The notes: generated from the sequence alone by a model not told the origin. DNA of 64,000 nt from Deltaproteobacteria bacterium (GCA_029210625.1 JARGFU010000002.1:124001-188000), one strand, 5' to 3'. Shown: positions 44,603 to 55,290, numbered from the stretch's first letter. Numbers and translations: made by a program.

Positions 44603-46783
44603 ATGCGTTGGGCCACCCTGGCGATGGCGGTGCTGATGGCGAGCTGTGCGACGAAGGGGGCCAAGGCCCCGGAGAACGACCCCACCGCGGTGGCGGCTCC
44701 GAAGTACGACTACCCGGCGGCCCGCCGGAGCGACGTGAAGGACACCTACCACGGCGTCGAGGTGGCGGACCCCTATCGCTGGCTGGAGGATCCGGACAGC
44801 GAGGAGAGCCGCGCCTGGATCGACGCCGAGAACGCCATCACCTTCGGCTTCCTCGAGAAGGTCGGCGCGCGCGACGCCATCCGCGAGCGCGCCCGGGCGC
44901 TCTGGGACTACGAGAAGTTCGGCGTGCCGGTGGAGGAGGGCGGGCGGCTCTTCTACGAGTACAACCCGGGCCTGCTCAACCAGGAGCAGATCTTCGTGAA
45001 GGACTCGGCCGACGCCGAGGCCCGACTCCTCCTCGATCCCAACACCCTCTCGGCGGACGGCACCGTGGCCGTCTCGGCCTGGTCGGTCAGCCGGGACGGT
45101 GAGCACCTGGCCTACGCGCTCTCCTCCTCGGGCTCGGACTGGAAGACCTGGAAGGTGCGCAAGGTCGACGACGGGACCGACCTCCCGGACGAGGTGAAGT
45201 GGAGCAAGTTCTCCGGCGCCGCCTGGGCGGCGGACGGCTCGGGCTTCTACTACGGCGCCTACGACGCGCCGAAGAGCGAGGAGGAGGAGAAGCAGGGGGC
45301 CAACTTCTTCCAGAAGCTCTACTTCCACACCCTGGGCAAGCCCCAGTCCGAGGACCGCCTGGTCTACGAGCGCAAGGACCACAAGGAGTGGGGCTTCGAC
45401 GCCCAGGTGACCGAGGACGGCACGACCCTGGTGATCCACGTCTGGAAGGGCACCGCGCCCGAGAACCAGCTCTTCACCCTCGACCTGAAGGACGCCAGGG
45501 CCGAGGTCATCGAGCGCCTCTCGGGCTTCGACGCCCTCTACCACTTCATCGGCAAGGCCGGCTCGACCGTCTTCCTTCGCACCACGAAGGACGCGCCCCG
45601 GGCGCGGATCATGGCCTTCGACCTCTCCGCCAGCGAGGTGAAGCTCACCGAGGTCGTCCCCCAGCGCGAGGAGCCGCTGGAGTCGGTCGCCCACATCGGC
45701 GGCCGGCTGGTGGCCACCTACCTCTCGGACGCCAAGCACAGCCTGCGCCTCTTCGAGCCAGCGGGCCTCGGGGCGGCGAAGGATCTGGGCGAGCTGGCCC
45801 TGCCGGTGCCCGGCACCCTCACGCCGCCCCAGGGGCACGCGGACGCGCCCACGGGCTACTTCGCCTTCACCTCCTTCACCTACCCGACGACCGTCTTCCG
45901 CCTCGACGTCGCCAAGGCCAGCCTGGAGATCTTCCGGCAGCCCGAGGTCGACTTCGACCCGGGCGCCTTCGAGACCAGGCAGGTCTTCGTGAAGAGCAAG
46001 GACGGCACCAAGGTGCCCGCCTTCATCACCCACAAGAAGGGGCTCGCGCTCGACGGCGCGCGGCCGACCTACCTCTACGGCTACGGTGGCTTCAACGTCT
46101 CCCTGACCCCCTACTACTCGACCTCGAACCTGGTCTGGATGGAGATGGGAGGCGTCTACGTCTCCACCAACCTGCGGGGCGGCGGAGAGTACGGGGAGGC
46201 CTGGCACCAGGCGGGCATCCTCGAGCGCAAGCAGAACGTCTTCGACGACTTCCACGCCATCGCCGAGTGGCTGAAGGCCAACGGCTACACCCGCACCGAC
46301 CGCCTCGCCATCGGCGGCGGCTCGAACGGCGGGCTGCTGGTGGGCGCCTCGATCACCCAGCACCCCGAGAGCTTCGGCGCCGCCATCGCCGCGGTGGGCG
46401 TGATGGACATGCTGCGCTACCACACCTGGACCATCGGCTGGGCCTGGGCCAGCGACTACGGCACCAGCGAGGACGCGAAGGTCTTCCCGGCGCTGCTGGC
46501 CTACTCCCCCCTGCACAACGTGAAGGAGGGGACCCACTACCCGCCGACCCTGATCACCACCGCCGATCACGACGACCGGGTGGTCCCGGCGCACAGCTTC
46601 AAGTTCGCGGCCGCCCTGCAGCACGCCCAGGCGGGACCGGCGCCGGTGCTGATCCGGATCGAGACCAAGGCCGGCCACGGGGCGGGCAAGCCCACCGAGA
46701 AGATCCTCGACGAGGTGGCGGACCGCTGGGCCTTCCTCCACGCCACCCTCGGCGGCCTGGAGGCGCCGGCCCCGGTCGAGTGA
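44603..46783 (+). CDS. Prolyl oligopeptidase family serine peptidase (S9A), lipoprotein
   Basis: 726 residues. The N-terminus MRWATLAMAVLMASCATKG is a lipoprotein signal with lipobox MASC. Then YPAARRSDVKDTYHGVEVADPYRWLEDPDSEE is the S9A start. A beta-propeller occupies about residues 100-440. The hydrolase domain has nucleophile Ser574 in GGGSNGGLL, Asp in ADHDDRVVP (about 655-658) and His692 in GHGAGK. It cleaves short peptides after Pro, probably in the periplasm. Preceded by a good AGGAGG site and a TAAGCT -10-like element at 44,559. Confidence 0.95.
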   Translation: MRWATLAMAVLMASCATKGAKAPENDPTAVAAPKYDYPAARRSDVKDTYHGVEVADPYRWLEDPDSEESRAWIDAENAITFGFLEKVGARDAIRERARALWDYEKFGVPVEEGGRLFYEYNPGLLNQEQIFVKDSADAEARLLLDPNTLSADGTVAVSAWSVSRDGEHLAYALSSSGSDWKTWKVRKVDDGTDLPDEVKWSKFSGAAWAADGSGFYYGAYDAPKSEEEEKQGANFFQKLYFHTLGKPQSEDRLVYERKDHKEWGFDAQVTEDGTTLVIHVWKGTAPENQLFTLDLKDARAEVIERLSGFDALYHFIGKAGSTVFLRTTKDAPRARIMAFDLSASEVKLTEVVPQREEPLESVAHIGGRLVATYLSDAKHSLRLFEPAGLGAAKDLGELALPVPGTLTPPQGHADAPTGYFAFTSFTYPTTVFRLDVAKASLEIFRQPEVDFDPGAFETRQVFVKSKDGTKVPAFITHKKGLALDGARPTYLYGYGGFNVSLTPYYSTSNLVWMEMGGVYVSTNLRGGGEYGEAWHQAGILERKQNVFDDFHAIAEWLKANGYTRTDRLAIGGGSNGGLLVGASITQHPESFGAAIAAVGVMDMLRYHTWTIGWAWASDYGTSEDAKVFPALLAYSPLHNVKEGTHYPPTLITTADHDDRVVPAHSFKFAAALQHAQAGPAPVLIRIETKAGHGAGKPTEKILDEVADRWAFLHATLGGLEAPAPVE

Positions 46784-46788
46784 GTGGA

Positions 46789-46835
46789 GCGATCAGATCC
46801 TGAACGGATCTGGGCTCCGTCCACGATCTGATCGC
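46789..46835. repeat. 11-bp inverted repeat after prolyl oligopeptidase
   Basis: GCGATCAGATC (46,789-46,799) and GATCTGATCGC (46,825-46,835), with an internal pair GGATCTGG...CCGTCC-like segment in the 25-base loop. No T-tract. It could be a terminator or a binding site. A near-palindrome around GAATTC (46,862-46,881) follows. Confidence 0.5.
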
Positions 46836-46973
46836 CTGCCGCAGCGCGGCATTGGAAAAAGGCCAATGAATTCAAAGGCCTGATCCCGGAGGGTGAGGCC
46901 CGATCCGGCCTCGATCCTGGCACGAAGGATGCTCATGGGGCTCCCCGAGATGACTCGAAACGGGAGACCCGAG

Positions 46974-48746
46974 ATGCTTCGCAACCACGCCACCGCGCTC
47001 TTCGCCACCCTCCTCCTCACCGCCGCCTGCGGTGGGGGCACCTACGCCACCGGGCAGGGCAGCGGCAGCCAGTACGCCACCGGGAAGGCCGACGCCTACG
47101 GCACCTGCGAGACCGGGCGGGCCCTCGACTTCGTGAACGCCGCGAGCACCACCGACGAGACCCTCCAGAACCTCGGCGCCCGCAGCCGCGCCCGCAAGAA
47201 CATCCTCGCCCACCGGAACGGCCCCGACGGCGTGCTCGGCTCCAGCGACGACGATCTCTTCGACTCCCTCGCCGAGCTCGACGCCATCCCCTACGTCGGC
47301 CCCGTGACCCTCGACGCCATCGTCGCCCACGCCCTCGAGACCGGCGCCCCCTGCGTCGCCTCCAGCACCGGCACCGTCGAGGTCGTCTTCTCGCCCCAGC
47401 CCTGGCACCTCTCCCACCTCGCCCGGGTCGTGGAGCGGATCGAGGCCGCCGACCAGACCATCGACGTGGCGATGTACAGCCTCTCCGACGGCACCGTCTT
47501 CCAGGCCCTCGAGGACGCGGCCCGCCGCGGCGTCTCCATCCGCCTCCTCTACGAGGGCGCCTCCGAGGACCGCAAGGGCCCGGCCGGCACCCGCTCGGCC
47601 CGCCTCGAGGACGCCGGCATCGACGTGCGCTGGATCAACAAGATCATGCACCACAAGTTCGCCATCTTCGACGGCCCCCGGCGGGATCCCGCGAAGGCCT
47701 CCACCGCCAAGGTGGTCTCCGGCAGCGGCAACTGGTCCTACTCGGCCGGCACGAAGTACGACGAGAACACCCTCTTCATCGACGGCAACACCGAGCTGAC
47801 CCTGCGCCTGCAGGCCGAGTTCGACCACCTCTGGAACAACTCCCGGGACCTGGCCTGGAACACCTCCCTCGAGACCGAGTTCGGCGCCGCCGTCGACGCC
47901 GAGGCCATCGCCGCCGCCGACACCCCGGCCGTGGACGCCGCCTTCACCTCGGCCAACTTCCGCACCTCCATCTCCTCCCGCTACGGCGCGACCTTCAGCG
48001 TGAACCGGGGCGAGAACGAGATCGCCGACCGCCTGGTGGCCCTGATCGAGGGCGCCCAGCGGCAGATCCTCATCGCCTCCGGCCACCTGCGCTCGCGCCC
48101 CGTCGCCGAGGCCCTCATCGCGAAGCACAAGGCCGACCCGAGCGTCGAGATCCGCGTGCTCCTCGACAACCAGGAGTACCTCTCGGTCTCGACCCACGAG
48201 AACCAGGTGCGCGACCTCGAGGCCTGCCTGGCCGGCGCCACCACCGATACCCAGACCGCCGCCTGCCTCGATCGCGGCTTCCTCTTCGGCTACCAGGTCC
48301 ACGCCGAGGGCATCGACGTCCGCTTCAAGGCCTACGCCTACCGCTGGCACTACAGCTACGCGGTCCAGATGCACCACAAGTTCATGGTGGTGGACGGCCA
48401 GACCCTGGTGACCGGCTCCTACAACCTCTCGGACAACGCCGAGCACAACACGATGGAGAACATGCTCTTCTTCGACGTGCGGACCTACCCCGAGCTGGTC
48501 GAGGCCTACGTGCTGAACTTCGAGCAGATCTGGAACCTCGGCCGCTCCGAGGGGCTCTTCGCCTCCCGGATGGACGAGATCGAGAACGGCACCGGCAGCC
48601 GCATCGACATCGTCTTCGAGCCGATGACCCTCGACTGGCAGCAGGTCACCGACCTGAAGGGCGCGCTGCGCGACCACTGCAGCGACATCAACGACACCGA
48701 CTTCCGGGCGCACCCCGAGAACCACCGGACCTGCACCCGCAACTGA
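46974..48746 (+). CDS. Phospholipase D-like lipoprotein with two HKD motifs and N-terminal helix-hairpin-helix
   Basis: 590 residues from ATG 46,974, opening MLRNHATALFATLLLTAAC, lipobox LTAAC. An N-terminal segment (LAELDAIPYVGPVTLDAIVAHAL) looks like a helix-hairpin-helix. Two PLD half-domains follow: HHKFAIFDG ... SGSGNWSYS, and HHKFMVVDG ... TGSYNLSDNAEHNTMENMLFF. The first has an insertion. PLD enzymes hydrolyse phosphodiesters of lipids or DNA via a His intermediate. Export plus an HhH-like segment leaves nuclease or phospholipase open. Confidence 0.88.
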   Translation: MLRNHATALFATLLLTAACGGGTYATGQGSGSQYATGKADAYGTCETGRALDFVNAASTTDETLQNLGARSRARKNILAHRNGPDGVLGSSDDDLFDSLAELDAIPYVGPVTLDAIVAHALETGAPCVASSTGTVEVVFSPQPWHLSHLARVVERIEAADQTIDVAMYSLSDGTVFQALEDAARRGVSIRLLYEGASEDRKGPAGTRSARLEDAGIDVRWINKIMHHKFAIFDGPRRDPAKASTAKVVSGSGNWSYSAGTKYDENTLFIDGNTELTLRLQAEFDHLWNNSRDLAWNTSLETEFGAAVDAEAIAAADTPAVDAAFTSANFRTSISSRYGATFSVNRGENEIADRLVALIEGAQRQILIASGHLRSRPVAEALIAKHKADPSVEIRVLLDNQEYLSVSTHENQVRDLEACLAGATTDTQTAACLDRGFLFGYQVHAEGIDVRFKAYAYRWHYSYAVQMHHKFMVVDGQTLVTGSYNLSDNAEHNTMENMLFFDVRTYPELVEAYVLNFEQIWNLGRSEGLFASRMDEIENGTGSRIDIVFEPMTLDWQQVTDLKGALRDHCSDINDTDFRAHPENHRTCTRN

Positions 48747-48771
48747 TCTCGACTCTCTCTCCCGATTCGAG

Positions 48772-48805
48772 GCGCCCGGTTGGCTCGAGCCGACCGGGCG
48801 CTTTG
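48772..48805 (+). terminator. Rho-independent terminator after PLD gene
   Basis: GCGCCCGGT paired with ACCGGGCGC, with an inner GGCTCGAGCC palindrome, followed by TTTG. Strong stem. Confidence 0.78.
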
Positions 48806-48839
48806 TTATCCGCGCGAGGGTGGAGTAAAGGAGCCTGCC

Positions 48840-50015
48840 ATGAAGGGCGGCCGACACTTCTTTGCCACCTGCGCCAAGGGCGCGGAGGGGCTCCTGCGAG
48901 ATGAGCTGCTCGCCCTCGGGCTGCGCGGCGTGAAGGGAGAGCGGGGTGGCGCCCGCTTCACGCTCACCCTCGAGGACGGACTGCGGGCGACCCTCCGCAC
49001 CCGGATCGCCGAGCGGGTCCTGCTGGAGATCGGCCGGGGACCCGCGGGCAGCGCCGAGGAGCTCTACGAGAGCGCCCGCGCCATCGAGTGGGAGGAGGAG
49101 ATGACCGTGAAGCGGACCTTCGCGGTCCGTGCCACCGGCCGCGCGCCCGGGCTGGACCACTCCCGCTTCATCGCCTTGAAGGTGAAGGACGCCATCGTCG
49201 ATCGCTTCCGCGATCGCGAGGGGCAGCGGCCGAGCGTGGAGACCCGGCATCCCGACTTGCAGATCGCGGTGCACCTGCGCCAGGAGGAGGCGACCTTCTT
49301 CCTCGACGTGGCGGGGGTGCCGCTGCACCGCCGGGGCTGGCGGCGGGAGAAGGGTGAGGCGCCCCTGAAGGAGACCCTGGCCGCCGCCCTCCTGGCCTGG
49401 GACGGCCTCGACGCCGAGCGCCCCCTGGTCGATCCCCTCTGCGGCTCGGGGACCATCGTCATCGAGGCCGCGCAGATCCTCTCGGGCCGCCCGCCGGGGG
49501 TGGGGCGCCCCTTCTCGGCCACCCGCTGGGTGAGCTCGGGACGGACGGCCCAGTCGGTGCTCGACCGGATGCTGGCCGAGGTCGAGAAGCAGGCGCCGCC
49601 CGACCTGCCCCGGATCATCGGCCGCGATCACGACGGCAAGGTCCTGGAGGTCGCCCGCCGCAACGCCGAGCGGGCCGGGGTGTTGCCCCTCATCGACTTC
49701 CAGCGGGCGGACGCCCGGCGCCTGGGCGATCTGCCCGCCGACGCTCGCCTCGTGACGAACCCGCCCTACGGTCAGCGCCTGGGCAAGGCCCGGCTGCAGC
49801 TGGAGGGCTTCGTCCGCACCTTCGGTGAGGCCTGGGCCGCGGCCTCGGATCCGCCGCCTCCCCTGACGGTGATGGCCGGGATGCATGGCTTCGCCAAGCA
49901 CTTCGGCGCCCGCGCCCACCGCCGGCACACCCTCTTCAACGGGCCCCTGGAGTGCCTGCTGCTCCACTTCGGTCCGCCCGCCCTGCGCGCCAGGCCCGGA
50001 GCCGAGGAGGCATGA
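48840..50015 (+). CDS. RlmL-type 23S rRNA guanine-N2 methyltransferase with THUMP domain
   Basis: 391 residues from ATG 48,840, preceded by AAAGGAG; the in-frame upstream ATG lies in the terminator. The N-terminus MKGGRHFFATCAKGAEGLLRDEL is typical of RlmL. A THUMP region spans about 45-155. The Rossmann methyltransferase has DPLCGSGTIVIEAA and catalytic TNPPYGQRL. It likely makes m2G2445 in 23S rRNA. E. coli fuses this to an RlmK domain (702 residues); here only the RlmL half is present. It overlaps the dipeptidase gene by 4 bases. Confidence 0.9.
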   Translation: MKGGRHFFATCAKGAEGLLRDELLALGLRGVKGERGGARFTLTLEDGLRATLRTRIAERVLLEIGRGPAGSAEELYESARAIEWEEEMTVKRTFAVRATGRAPGLDHSRFIALKVKDAIVDRFRDREGQRPSVETRHPDLQIAVHLRQEEATFFLDVAGVPLHRRGWRREKGEAPLKETLAAALLAWDGLDAERPLVDPLCGSGTIVIEAAQILSGRPPGVGRPFSATRWVSSGRTAQSVLDRMLAEVEKQAPPDLPRIIGRDHDGKVLEVARRNAERAGVLPLIDFQRADARRLGDLPADARLVTNPPYGQRLGKARLQLEGFVRTFGEAWAAASDPPPPLTVMAGMHGFAKHFGARAHRRHTLFNGPLECLLLHFGPPALRARPGAEEA

Positions 50016-51067
50016 GCCGCGAGGCGCCCGAGCGCCCGATCACCGAGGGAGCCGCGCTCTCCCGGCGCGCCCGCGAACTCTGCGAGGTGGCCGAGCTCAT
50101 CGACCTCCACCTCGACACCCTGATCTGGCAGCGGATCTTCGGCTACGACCCGCTCCTGCGCCACGAGGGCTACCTCGGCGGCCGCCTCCTGGGTCACGCC
50201 GATCTGCCGCGCCTGCTCGAGGGAGGGGTGAAGGGCGCCCACTGGTCCATCACCACCAACCCCCTGCGCCGGCAGACCGGGCGCAGCCAGGCGTTGCTGC
50301 GCAACCTCCGGGGGCTGCGCGACCTGGTCGAGCGCAGCGAGGGGGCGCTGCAGATCGCCGGCAGCCTCGGCGCCTACCGCGAGGCCCGGGCCGCGGGCGC
50401 CCACGTGGTCCTCCCGGCGATCCAGGGGGGCAACGCGCTCGCGCCGGCGCCGAGGAGCGCGGCCCTGCCCGATCCCGATCTGATCCGCGTCACCCTCGTC
50501 CACCTGACGAGCTCGTGGATCGGCTCCACCTCTTCGCCCCTGCGGCTGCGGCCGGGGGCCGGCCTGAGCGAGGCGGGCAAGGAGCTGGTCCGCCGCCTCG
50601 ACGCCCACCGGGTGCTGGTGGACCTGGCGCACATCCACCCGCGGGGCTTCTGGGACGCCGTCGACGTGCACGACCCCTCGCTGCCGCTGATCTGCACCCA
50701 CACCGGCGTGAGCGGCGTGACCCCGCACTGGCGCAACCTCGACGATCGTCAGCTGGAGGCCATCGCCGCCACCGGCGGGGTGATCGGCGTGATCTTCCAG
50801 GAGACCTTCCTGGAGAGCCCCGGCGGCGCGCAGGACGCGAACATGGTGGTCGATCACCTCGACCACATCATCTCGGTCTGCGGCGAGGACCACGCCGCCA
50901 TCGGCACCGATCACGACGGCCTGGTCACCCCGCCCCGGGGGCTGCGCTCGGCCTCCGGCTGGCCCCGCCTGGTCGAGACCATGCTGGTGCGCGGCTACTC
51001 CGAGGCGCGGATCCGCAAGATCCTCGGAGAGAACTTCCTCCGGGTCTTCGGTGCCATCCGGCCCTAG
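50012..51067 (+). CDS. Membrane dipeptidase family (M19) zinc dipeptidase
   Basis: 351 residues from ATG 50,012, overlapping the previous stop; GAGGAGG upstream. The zinc-site motif DLHLDTL (HxD) is at about residue 30. Later motifs: PAIQGGNAL (Glu replaced by Gln versus the usual ExG), VDLAHIHPRGFWDAV (His), ICTHTGVSGV (His), and AIGTDHDGL (DxD/HDG). The family hydrolyses dipeptides, often with D-residues. No signal peptide, so probably cytoplasmic. The Gln in place of the bridging Glu makes activity uncertain. Confidence 0.87.
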   Translation: MSREAPERPITEGAALSRRARELCEVAELIDLHLDTLIWQRIFGYDPLLRHEGYLGGRLLGHADLPRLLEGGVKGAHWSITTNPLRRQTGRSQALLRNLRGLRDLVERSEGALQIAGSLGAYREARAAGAHVVLPAIQGGNALAPAPRSAALPDPDLIRVTLVHLTSSWIGSTSSPLRLRPGAGLSEAGKELVRRLDAHRVLVDLAHIHPRGFWDAVDVHDPSLPLICTHTGVSGVTPHWRNLDDRQLEAIAATGGVIGVIFQETFLESPGGAQDANMVVDHLDHIISVCGEDHAAIGTDHDGLVTPPRGLRSASGWPRLVETMLVRGYSEARIRKILGENFLRVFGAIRP

Positions 51068-51076
51068 GACCGGGCC

Positions 51077-52378
51077 CTACTCCAGCGCGTCGATCTCGAA
51101 GTAGGTCTTCAGGGCGGCGATCATCTGCGGGTGGTCGGCGCTGCCGCCCAGCTCGCGGATGGAGTGCATCGAGAGCAGCGGGTTGCCCACGTCCACGGTG
51201 CGCAGGCCGAGGCGGGCCGCCGAGATCGGGCCGATGGTCGAGCCGCAGGGCAGGTCGGCGCGCATGGCGAACTCCTGGCAGGGCACCCCGGCCGCGCCGC
51301 AGAGGCGGCGGAAGATGGCGCCGCTCTCGGCGTCGGTGGCGTAGCGCTGGTTGGCGTTGGTCTTCAGGCAGGGGCCGCCGCCGAGCAGGGGCTGGTGCCG
51401 GCCGTCGTGCTTCCCGGGGTGGGCCGGGTGGAGGGCGTGGGCCATGTCGGCGCTGATCAGGAAGCTGCGGGCGATGGTGCGGGCGCGGCGCTCGGCGTCG
51501 CCGCCGCAGAGGCGGGTGAAGACCGACTCGATCATCGGCGAGCCGGCGCCGCGGTGGGTCTGGCTGCCGATCTCCTCGTGGTCGAAGAGGACCGCCACCC
51601 GGGTGCTCGCGTGCTCGGCCGGCGCCGCGAGGAGCGCGGTGAGGGTCGCGTGGCACATGGAGAGGTTGTCCTGGCGGGGCGCCGCGATCATCGCCTGGTC
51701 GAGGCCGATGAAGGCCGAGGGCGAGAGGTCGAAGAGGCAGAGGTCGTGCCCGCGGATCTGCTCGGGCTTCACCTTCAGGGCGTCGGCCAGCAGCTGCCGG
51801 AGGAAGACCTCGGGGTCGTCCTTGCTCTCCCAGGGCCCGAGGTGGGGCACGAGGTGATCGTGCTTGTCGAGCTTCAGGCCGCTCTCGTTCACCTCGCGGC
51901 CGAGGTGGATGGCGAGGGTGGAGACCCGGCTCGCCGGCGACGCCAGCCGCACCAGGCGGCGGTCGAGGCGGCCGGCGTCCTCGACGGTCACCCGGCCGGC
52001 GAGGCCGAGATCCCGGTCCGCCCAGGTGGCGACGATGGCGCCGCCGTAGACCTCGACGTCCAGGAGGAGCTGCTTCCCGCCGCTCTTGGCCAGCCGGGGC
52101 TTGGGCCGCAGGTTGGGGGAGTCGGTGTGGGCGCCGGTGAGGCGCACCCCGACCTCCTCGGGGGGCCTCGTCCCGACCCGCAGGGCGAGGAGGGCGCCGT
52201 CGCCGCGGGTGATCACGTAGGCGCCGCCCGGCGCCAGCTTCCAGGCCTCGGCCTCGTCGAGGTGGGTGAAGCCCGCCGCCTCGCAGCGGCGCAGGGCCTC
52301 GGCGGTGGCGTGGAAGGGGCTCGGGCTCGCGTCGATGAAGGAGAGGAGGTCGCGGCTCTCGGCAGGGGGCTGGCTCAT
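51077..52378 (-). CDS. apeB: M18 family aminopeptidase
   Basis: 433 residues from ATG 52,378, preceded by CTGGAGGGG. Metal and catalytic motifs: TGAHTDSPNLRPKP (His, Asp), FDHEEIGS (Glu-Glu), SADMAHALHPAHPGKHD, and a late GGSADHPQM. It starts DLLSFIDASPSPFHA, as in ApeB/DNPEP. Probable tetrahedral cytoplasmic aminopeptidase preferring acidic or broad N-terminal residues. It converges on the dipeptidase gene with a 9-base gap. Confidence 0.94.
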   Translation of the reverse strand: MSQPPAESRDLLSFIDASPSPFHATAEALRRCEAAGFTHLDEAEAWKLAPGGAYVITRGDGALLALRVGTRPPEEVGVRLTGAHTDSPNLRPKPRLAKSGGKQLLLDVEVYGGAIVATWADRDLGLAGRVTVEDAGRLDRRLVRLASPASRVSTLAIHLGREVNESGLKLDKHDHLVPHLGPWESKDDPEVFLRQLLADALKVKPEQIRGHDLCLFDLSPSAFIGLDQAMIAAPRQDNLSMCHATLTALLAAPAEHASTRVAVLFDHEEIGSQTHRGAGSPMIESVFTRLCGGDAERRARTIARSFLISADMAHALHPAHPGKHDGRHQPLLGGGPCLKTNANQRYATDAESGAIFRRLCGAAGVPCQEFAMRADLPCGSTIGPISAARLGLRTVDVGNPLLSMHSIRELGGSADHPQMIAALKTYFEIDALE

Positions 52379-52419
52379 CCCCTCCAGGTAACAATTCGCC
52401 AGCCTCGGGTCGAGTGCCG

Positions 52420-52425
52420 TATGAT
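52420..52425 (+). promoter_or_regulatory. -10-like TATGAT before lipoprotein gene
   Basis: TATGAT with a GGGAGG ribosome site before the ATG at 52,447. It lies in the divergent region with the M18 peptidase gene. Confidence 0.4.
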
Positions 52426-52446
52426 CTCGGGCGGGAGGCACTGGCG

Positions 52447-53394
52447 ATGAAGCTACCTGGCACCCTTTCGCTCCTCGCCCTCGCGGGCATCCTCATGACC
52501 ACCGGCTGCGACTGCGGCGGGGCTGGCGCCGGCGGCGTCGATGGCGCCGTGGACGCCGACGGGGGCCTCGACGGAGGCCTCGACGGGAGCTGGGCCGGCG
52601 ACGGCGGCTGGGGCGGGGACGGCGGTGGCGGCGCCTGCGTCCCCGTGATCTGCCAGGGCGGCACGCCCTACGCCTGCGCCAACTGCCTCGACGACGACAA
52701 CGACGGGCTCATCGACTTCTACGATCCCGACTGCCTCGGCCCCTGCGACAACAACGAGGAGGGCTTCGCCACCGAGATCCCCGGCGGCCACAGCCCCGGC
52801 TGCGGACGGGAGTGCTACTTCGACAAGGACAACGGCGGCGGCAACGACAACTGCGCCTGGTCCACCGAGTGCGATCCCCTGGCGCCCGAGGCCAACCTCG
52901 GCTGCGACTACGACCCCACCATGGTCGGCGGGAAGGACTGCGAGGATCCCCAGGTGCAGCTCTGCCACGACGTGTGCGAGCCCTTCACCCCCAACGGCTG
53001 CGACTGCTTCGGTTGCTGCGAGCTGCCGGCCGGCTCGGGCCTCTTCGTCTTCATCGGGACGGGCGTCTCCACCGGCGCGCCGACCTGCGTGCTCGACGAC
53101 GTGATGGATCCGGCGGCCTGCGCCCCCTGCACCCCGATGGCGGATTGCCAGAAGGGCTGCGGCCGCTGCCAGCTCTGCATCGGCAAGACCGAGGTGCCCG
53201 AGGACTGCTTCGTGCCCTCCACCGACGGTGGCTTCCCCGACGGTGGCGGCGCCGACGGCGGCGCGGGCGACGGCGGGGTGGTGAACCCCGATCAGTGCCC
53301 CGGGGGCGAGCAGCCCTGCGGCCTCGCCGGCCAGGCGCCCTGCCCGGAGAGCTACTACTGCGTCACCGGCTGCTGCCAGCTGGTCATTCCCTAG
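52447..53394 (+). CDS. Cys-rich lipoprotein with Asp-Gly linker
   Basis: 315 residues from ATG 52,447. Signal MKLPGTLSLLALAGILMTTGC with lipobox MTTGC. An Asp/Gly-rich linker (about 25-75) is followed by a Cys-rich body with about 30 Cys, including DDDNDGLIDFYDPDCLGPC, which resembles a calcium-binding thrombospondin type-3-like repeat (D-x-D-x-DG). A second Asp/Gly linker precedes the final CPESYYCVTGCCQ module. Surface protein of unknown role; the style matches other lipoproteins in this window. Confidence 0.85.
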   Translation: MKLPGTLSLLALAGILMTTGCDCGGAGAGGVDGAVDADGGLDGGLDGSWAGDGGWGGDGGGGACVPVICQGGTPYACANCLDDDNDGLIDFYDPDCLGPCDNNEEGFATEIPGGHSPGCGRECYFDKDNGGGNDNCAWSTECDPLAPEANLGCDYDPTMVGGKDCEDPQVQLCHDVCEPFTPNGCDCFGCCELPAGSGLFVFIGTGVSTGAPTCVLDDVMDPAACAPCTPMADCQKGCGRCQLCIGKTEVPEDCFVPSTDGGFPDGGGADGGAGDGGVVNPDQCPGGEQPCGLAGQAPCPESYYCVTGCCQLVIP

Positions 53395-53416
53395 GCCGAA
53401 AGCCGCCCAGGGAGGG

Positions 53417-53422
53417 TAGGAT
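53417..53422 (+). promoter_or_regulatory. -10-like TAGGAT abutting aguA start
   Basis: TAGGAT ends 8 bases before the GTG at 53,431, consistent with a leaderless transcript. Confidence 0.4.
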
Positions 53423-53430
53423 GGGCGGCC

Positions 53431-54434
<1,004 letters not shown>

Positions 54435-54438
<4 letters not shown>

Positions 54439-55286
54439 GCTCGAAGTCGAACGTCACCGTCGCCGTGATCCAGGCCCCCTTCGCCGACGCCCTCGAGGTG
54501 AACGTGGAGCGCGCCGAGGGCCTGGTGCGCCAGGCCGCGGGGGAGGGCGCAGAGGTCATCCTCCTGCCCGAGCTCTTCGAGGGCCCCTACTTCCCCCGGG
54601 AGGAGAAGGGCGCCTTCTTCGAGTGGGCCCGCCCGGTCGAGGGGCACCCCACGCTGGAGCGGATGAGCCAGCTCGCGGCCGAGCTCGAGGTGGTGCTGCC
54701 GATCTCCTTCTTCGAGCGGGACGGCAACGCCTACTACAACAGCCTCGTCGTCCTCGACGCCGACGGCACCTCCCTGGGGCTCTACCGAAAGAGCCACATC
54801 CCCGAGGGCCCCGGCTATCAGGAGAAGTTCTACTTCCGCCCCGGCGACACCGGCTTCAAGGTCTGGGAGACCCGCCACGCCGCCCTCGGCGTGGGGATCT
54901 GCTGGGACCAGTGGTTCCCCGAGGCGGCGCGGGCGATGGCGCTCGCGGGCGCCGAGGTCCTGCTCTATCCCACCGCCATCGGCTCCGAGCCCGCCGAGCC
55001 CGAGCTCGACACCCGGGACGCCTGGCAGCGGGTGATGCAGGGCCACGCCATCGCGAACCTCACCCCGGTGGCCGCCGCCAACCGGGTGGGGGACGAGGAG
55101 GGGCAGGTCTTCTACGGCTCCTCCTTCCTCACCGACGGACTGGGGGAGATCCGCGAGGTCCTCGACCGGGAGGAGACCGGCGTGGCGCTACGCGAGTACG
55201 ACCTCGCGGCCCTCCGCGCTCAGCGCGCCTCCTGGGGCTTCTTCCGCGATCGCCGGCCCGACCTCTATGGCCGGATCGTGGGGTGA
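54435..55286 (+). CDS. aguB: N-carbamoylputrescine amidase
   Basis: 283 residues. Nitrilase superfamily triad: Glu in LLPELFEGPYF, Lys in YRKSHIPEGPGYQEKFYF, and Cys156 in GVGICWDQWFPE. The GPGYQEKFYFRPGDTGFKVW segment is characteristic of AguB. It hydrolyses N-carbamoylputrescine to putrescine, CO2 and ammonia. Coupled to aguA by an ATGA overlap. It ends 4 bases from the convergent Cys-rich lipoprotein. Confidence 0.96.
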
Positions 55287-55290
55287 GCGG

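Noticed and set aside
46872-49967. 1,031-codon antisense frame across the PLD and RlmL genes
   Set aside because: Low-complexity composition and it spans a terminator; the sense genes have clear motifs.
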